Below the pieces are notes generated by a model. The model did not search any database. It had not been told where the DNA came from and worked only from the letters and a program-made list of their open reading frames with translations. A DNA stretch of 64,000 nt. Origin: Owenia fusiformis (taxonomy: Eukaryota > Annelida > Polychaeta > Sabellida > Oweniidae). A program made the translations under genes and the position numbers. Below are positions 52,201 through 58,200 of this stretch, one piece after another. The stretch covers positions 383,341 through 447,340 of the forward strand of contig CAIIXF020000008.1 in the NCBI GenBank assembly GCA_903813345.2. The letters run 5' to 3'. How positions within the stretch are numbered: the stretch's first letter is position 1; each line of letters begins with the position of its first letter.

Positions 52201-55200
52201 ATTGGTAATCCAGCGTATAGTTTTACATTTAGAGTCGATTCTCGCAACCAATCAAACCAACGCTTTCTGTATCACGTTTTCACCTGCGGTATATGTCATA
52301 TTCACCTGCGGTATATGCCATATTCCGCAAGTGAGTATGACATATTCCGCAGGTGAGTATTGGGTATTCACTGAAATTTATGTATCGCATATTCACTGCG
52401 GAATATCGCAAACTCACTTGCGGAATATGCCATATACCGCAGGTGAGTATGGCATATTCACCTGTATCACAAATACCGCGCAACCATGAATGTATGCCCT
52501 ATACCGCGTAACACCCTTTTCTTAAATATACACTTGTCAATTTCGCAGCTACTTTTTCATATATTCTTTATTTCAAAGCTTTAATGAACATGTTGATTGC
52601 TATACACATTTTATAAATCATATTTAGTTGACATGAAGTATTAACATCTATGGTTTACTGGAAAAGGATTATGTTTTTGTCAACTTAAGAATACCCCAAA
52701 TCATTATTATTTAAGAGTAGAAAAAAACCATGTCAGAGGTGGGTGATTGCATAACCCATATAGCTACTAAACTGACAAAATCATTGTTTCCACTTTTCAG
52801 TAGAGGGGAAACTGACCAGTTATTTACAAGGCTTTATCAAGGACCACCTCTAAGCACATTTAATATAATATATCATTGGTGTTCTGGGAAACTCCTTTAT
52901 GATCATTGATATACATACAGTATATTGATATATTCAATGAATATTATTCATATTAGAACAAGGAGGGGGGGGGGGTCATTTAACAGTCAAAACAGACTGC
53001 CCTGGGCTCTTTCTGGAGAATATTCAATCAGTAATATAACCAACAATAGCCATCAAAATATGCTTGATACCCATCAAGTTGGGTAAAAAAATGCTGAATA
53101 TTATAAGTTATTCAATAATTCGAGTGAAATACAGAAAATATTCTTCCCGAGAAGGTCGTATTTCACGATGCGCTAGCAGAGTGAAATACAGACGTTCAAG
53201 GGAAGAATATTTTCTGTATTTCACAAGAAATTATTGAATAACGATTTTATTCCATGATTACCCATATGAAACTTGCCTGAAACCCATATGAAACTCGCCT
53301 GAAACTCTGAAATCAAGTCCGTTGGCTCGGGGCCGGAGAAACAGATCTACCTTCTCACCTCAGAGATTTTTAATCGATATTCCTTCAAAATCTTTATGGC
53401 CTTGTTGTTTGCTTTTTGTTTATGTGTTTTATCTTAAAATTATTGATTGTGGTGATCACAGTATACGTTTCTGATATTTGAATCAGATATTTATAGCAAA
53501 ATTCAAAGATAAGCATGCGTTGGTGTAAAGTAATCGCCATTGATTTTTTTCAGTAACAGTCATATCCTGGATGGAAATCTGGGGCGTTGGGATTTTCACC
53601 ATCATGGAATAAGTTCATATATTTGATCTTCCAAGGCAAACATATAAGTAGTTTGTTCAAGCTGAATTTTTTAATCAAGATGGCTTGGACAAAATCACAC
53701 GAGCAGAAGAGTGAATGAATCATTTGAAAACTGAGTCCCAGGCTTCACTTGTAATTCAGGAGAAAGAGGGTCATATCAAACATTCTCTAGTTTAATGCAT
53801 TAACTTTGTTGTTTGCACCTATAAACTTTACATCAGATAAATAAGTGATTGAACAATACTCAGTAAAATTTGGGTGCATTTTAGAGGAAAAATAAAGGTT
53901 TTGTGTTCAATTAACAAATGTTCCAATTTTTTTTTGGACCACCCTGTAGATACTAATCTAGTACTCATTAAAGAATGAACACAAGGAGCACATGTGTCTC
54001 AAACTCACAACCTCGTGGTTTATAATTAAACTCAATCGATATTCAATACTCATAATACATCAGCATTCCTTGTAGATACTAGATATGGACCTCATAAAAG
54101 AATGAACATACGGAGCACACATGTCTCACAACTCGCAACCTCGTGGTTTAGGGTACCCATTCACCTAAGACCTCTTGGCCAACTCAACAACCAAAAAAGT
54201 TTGTTTCCTTCGCTGATCTGACTAGATAGAGTCTTAAATGATGCAGGATAGATGAAAACTGTTGTGCGTAACATGCTAAAATCAGTTTTTGGCAAATATC
54301 TTGAGAACCATTGACTTTTTTAAATACATATGTATTATTGACCCCCTATAATGTGGCCATTCCGGACATTTTGAGTGGTCACACAACCTTCTATGTCCAA
54401 CGGTTCCGGAGATGCAAAAATGGGGGGGGGAGTATTCGCGTAAAAAAGGGCGTGGCCATTTGACCTAATTCGCCTTCTTTGGCAAATATGTTACCAAGCC
54501 AAAATTGATCAATGACCTTCACATAGATGATTTCTGAAGAGAAAATCTCTGGACATAGAAGTGCATACTCAACCAGCATGAGCTACTAGAGTAAATATAT
54601 GTACTTTAGATTTTTCTGAATGCTTTTGACTGATAATACATTTCATGAATTCTTACATGATTTGCAAATGCACAAAAAAATGAAAAAATTGAAAAAAGAG
54701 ATGTAAAAATAGAGGGGATTCAAATATTTTTTACTGAGTTGCGTCCCTGGAACTCAGAAATTTAAATGGCTACTGTGAACACTGTGTGCTATGCTATTAT
54801 TATTATTAATTTATTAACCTGTAGTTAAACAGAGTAGTTTTATAATTTACAACACATATACATGTACATAATAAAGTCAAAACTATTTACAGAGAGTGTT
54901 TTTTGGTCACCTTTTTACATCTGGTTACCAGTGTACGCTCGCATTAAACGAGCTCTTTTTATACTCATTTGGAGAACAATTTCACCTATTTGGATCATGT
55001 CATTTTCAGTTATATGTTCGTGATAGCCGAATACAACGCTCTTTAAATCACAAGGGTTACCGTATTTATTTATAATAGAAGTCAGTCTGGCATGCTCATC
55101 AAAGTAAGCCTCACAGGAGCTAAGGAAATGTTCAATCGTTTCTACCTCAAACGTATTACACAAAACGCAAATACAATTTAGCCCAGAGTTTTTTACGCGC

Positions 55201-58200
55201 AGCTCATGGCAGTCTGTAGAGAGGCGCATCATAATTTTACATACTGGAAGATTTTCTGGTTTCATCTTTGCGAGTAACCACCATATACATGGTTTAAGTA
55301 GTCCACTTCTACTAGTTGAGACATCCGAAATCTTTACACCTATGTCGTGGCGCTTGTACATTGCGCAAATCGTGTTGTAGTCGTTTCTCTGTTTGGTGCC
55401 TATTATATTCCTAATCATCCTTTTCCATGTATACTTAGATGGAAAATTCGCGTTGGTAATCATATTGATCACATAGTCTAATAGATTGTGACGTTTTATA
55501 CAATCCCACATCCTGTATATTGGCGAATCCCATTTTTTTCCTTGTATAAATATGCTCATAAAGCGCATCATCAGTAGTTGTTTGTAAATATTTGTCATGG
55601 GAAGCGTAATAATACTGAAAAACATAAGGAGTTTGTCATAGTCCATCTTTAGTTTAACTGTCCACATTCCCAGTGGCATCGTCGACATTGGATTGCTGCA
55701 ATTACTGGGAAGAAATTGTATCCTTCGTCCAATTTCGCGTTGGGCCACTTCCATCATTTCAACATCACGTTGTTTATAGTTGATGATTTGATCACCATAG
55801 AGAAACGTAGGGACAGTAAAGCTATTATACAACTTAGTGGCTAGAATGGGGGATAGGCCGTTTGTTTTATGACCGAGTCCAAAAAGCGAAAACAGTTTCC
55901 TTTTGCCACTTGATATAGCGTGCTTGGTGTGGTCACTAAAATCTCCGGTTGTACTCAGAGGTATGCCTACATGTTTGGCCTTCGTGACGTTTTTTATCGT
56001 GTCCGTCCCTAAATTAAATACGTATTTTTCGTTGCTACCATACGTTAGCGCGACACATTTCTGTGGGTGAAGAGTGTATCTCCATTTTGAACTATGTTTA
56101 AATGAGATATCCAGCAACGTGTCCATTGCCCCTGGGAATAAAGCTACTAATGCAATGTCATCAGCGTACGCTGGGGAGCAGGTATTCATTCCCATAACCT
56201 TGGCTCCTAAATTGCTCCTTTGGAGTTCCGTTAATAAGTCACTTATATAAAATTGATACAGGATCATACTGTAAACGGCCCCTTGAAATACTCCCTGGCG
56301 TATTTTAAAGGGCTCTGACATTGTTCCGGCGACTTGAACGGTGCAGAAATAGTTCTGATATGAGTTGTACAAGAGTCTCCATAGCTTCCCTTTGATTTTG
56401 GCATTAATGTATAACTTGTAGAAGAGTCCCTCAATCCAGCAGGTGTCAAATGCAGATTGGATGTCTAATAATATGACGTGTACTGCGCTTCCGTGTGACG
56501 TATTATAATCAATGGTCTCATGTAGGGTCAATGACGTATGAAGAGAGGAACATCCATCAATTGAAGCTCCTTGTAGTTGGGGTATACAGTTCAAAAGTCG
56601 TGATTTGTATCGCGAAAGAAGAACACTGTCAAAGAGCTTTCGGATAACAGACATAAGGGTTATTCCTCTGTAATCAGTAGTTTTGAGTGTGTCCCGCGTA
56701 CCCCCTTTAATTATCGGTACTAGAGTCCCAGTTCTAAATATCTGTGGAGTGTACTCGTTATATATAATGTTCTGGAAAATACATAATAGGGTTTTCAGTA
56801 TAGTGGGACCTGCGTATTCGATGTGCTCCATAGTAACGTTGTCAGCGCCACTGGCTTTGCCGTGCTTCATTTTACGCAGAGACGCATGAAGTTCAGCGTA
56901 TGAGAGCGGGTTCAGTTGTTCATCTTCATCATTTTGAGAATCATTGAGAAGCTGTTTTACTCGATCACGAACCATATTCTCGTGATCATTGTCAAATAGG
57001 TTGCTTTCCGATGGTGTCGCTAATGCTTCAAAATGTGAACGCCATACATCGCACACTGCTTCTGGATCATTGACTATGACGCCATCTTTGTTTCTTATTG
57101 ATGAATTTGAGCGTTTCTTAGTGCCCCTGCTGCGCTGGAGAAGGTACCAGAAAAAACGTTGGTCCATGTCTTCAGAATCGTATAGCTTTGCCATTTCTCC
57201 GTGTTCGTATTCTAACTCCGCCTGGTATAAAGCTTTCGAAAATACTTTTTTCGAAAGTTTGTACTGTTGAAATAACTCTCCATTCCTAGGCCTGCCAGCG
57301 TCTTTCCACAGATGCCATAAACTGTTGCGCTTTTTAACTAGTACCGTGAGACCAGGCGCCCAGAAAGGCTTTTGGTGCTTTTTGAATTTCTTAATTGGTA
57401 ACATTTCCCCAGCTACTTCATGAATTACATTGACAATCTCTTGTAAATACAAATCAATTTCATCATTGGTCAACTTATGCTCTTTCCTATGCATTTCTAT
57501 CAAAATCTTATTTAACGTGTTTGTAATCTTTTCACAATAAAACATTCTAATCGTACTAGTTACTTTCGTCCAAGCTACACGTTTAACATGGTTATTATCA
57601 TTAGATATGGATTTTAAGACTCCACATTTTAAGAGTGTGACCATTGGAAGATGGTCTGAGGATGAACTGAAAGTAGCGTTGTTATCTATAATTGTGCATT
57701 GTTTAATCTGTTGAAGAATTTCATTTGAAACAACTACATGATCTATATACGATTTATGACCACTTGGAGATTCATACGTGTAGTTTGGACGCATTGACCA
57801 TTAAAATAATACTTGTTCGTTATAAAAATATGGTAGGCTTAGTGGTACAATGACTACATTCATAATAAAATATTATGATCTTAATTGAGAAGATCTGTGA
57901 AAGTCTGCGATCTTCATGAGTCTGACTTGGAATATATGCCAAAAACCAAAATGTCATCCAAAAAATGGGTTTAGTGGAAAATGAAACTGGCTGCAACAAA
58001 ACAATTTTTATATACTGCCTAGTGTCATTACTTCATGAACATCCTGTGCATGTATGTACTTATCTAATTGATCCTGTACATGTATGATATTTATCAATTA
58101 GATAAAAACAATAAATGTTAAGACATCATGTATCTATCATGCAATTAAAACATTCAAATGGATTTCATTAACTTTAAGAAAAGAAAGGTTTCAGGTTTAA

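Larger units (their letters stand above)
51699..53946. mobile_element. Mariner-like element with TA duplication, nonautonomous
   Basis: The inverted ends CAGGGTGGTCCAAAAAAAAT and its complement are flanked by TA (51697-51698 and 53947-53948). Terminal repeats run for well over 100 bp. No transposase frame survives. A partial relative is at 782-1665, which lacks both internal insertions and so shows the pre-insertion sequence. Confidence 0.8.
51044..54596. repeat. Large inverted repeat with nested transposons
   Basis: The arms about 51044-51880 and 53765-54596 are inverted copies. The same small frame (62 codons, LLCPEIFSSEII) reads plus at 51061 and minus at 54391. The inner part of the arms is the mariner-like element 51699-53946. 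Inside the left arm an additional 633-bp element is inserted, and the right half carries another ~500-bp insertion at about 53098-53610. The outer ends begin ttactctagtagctcatgc. Confidence 0.85.
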
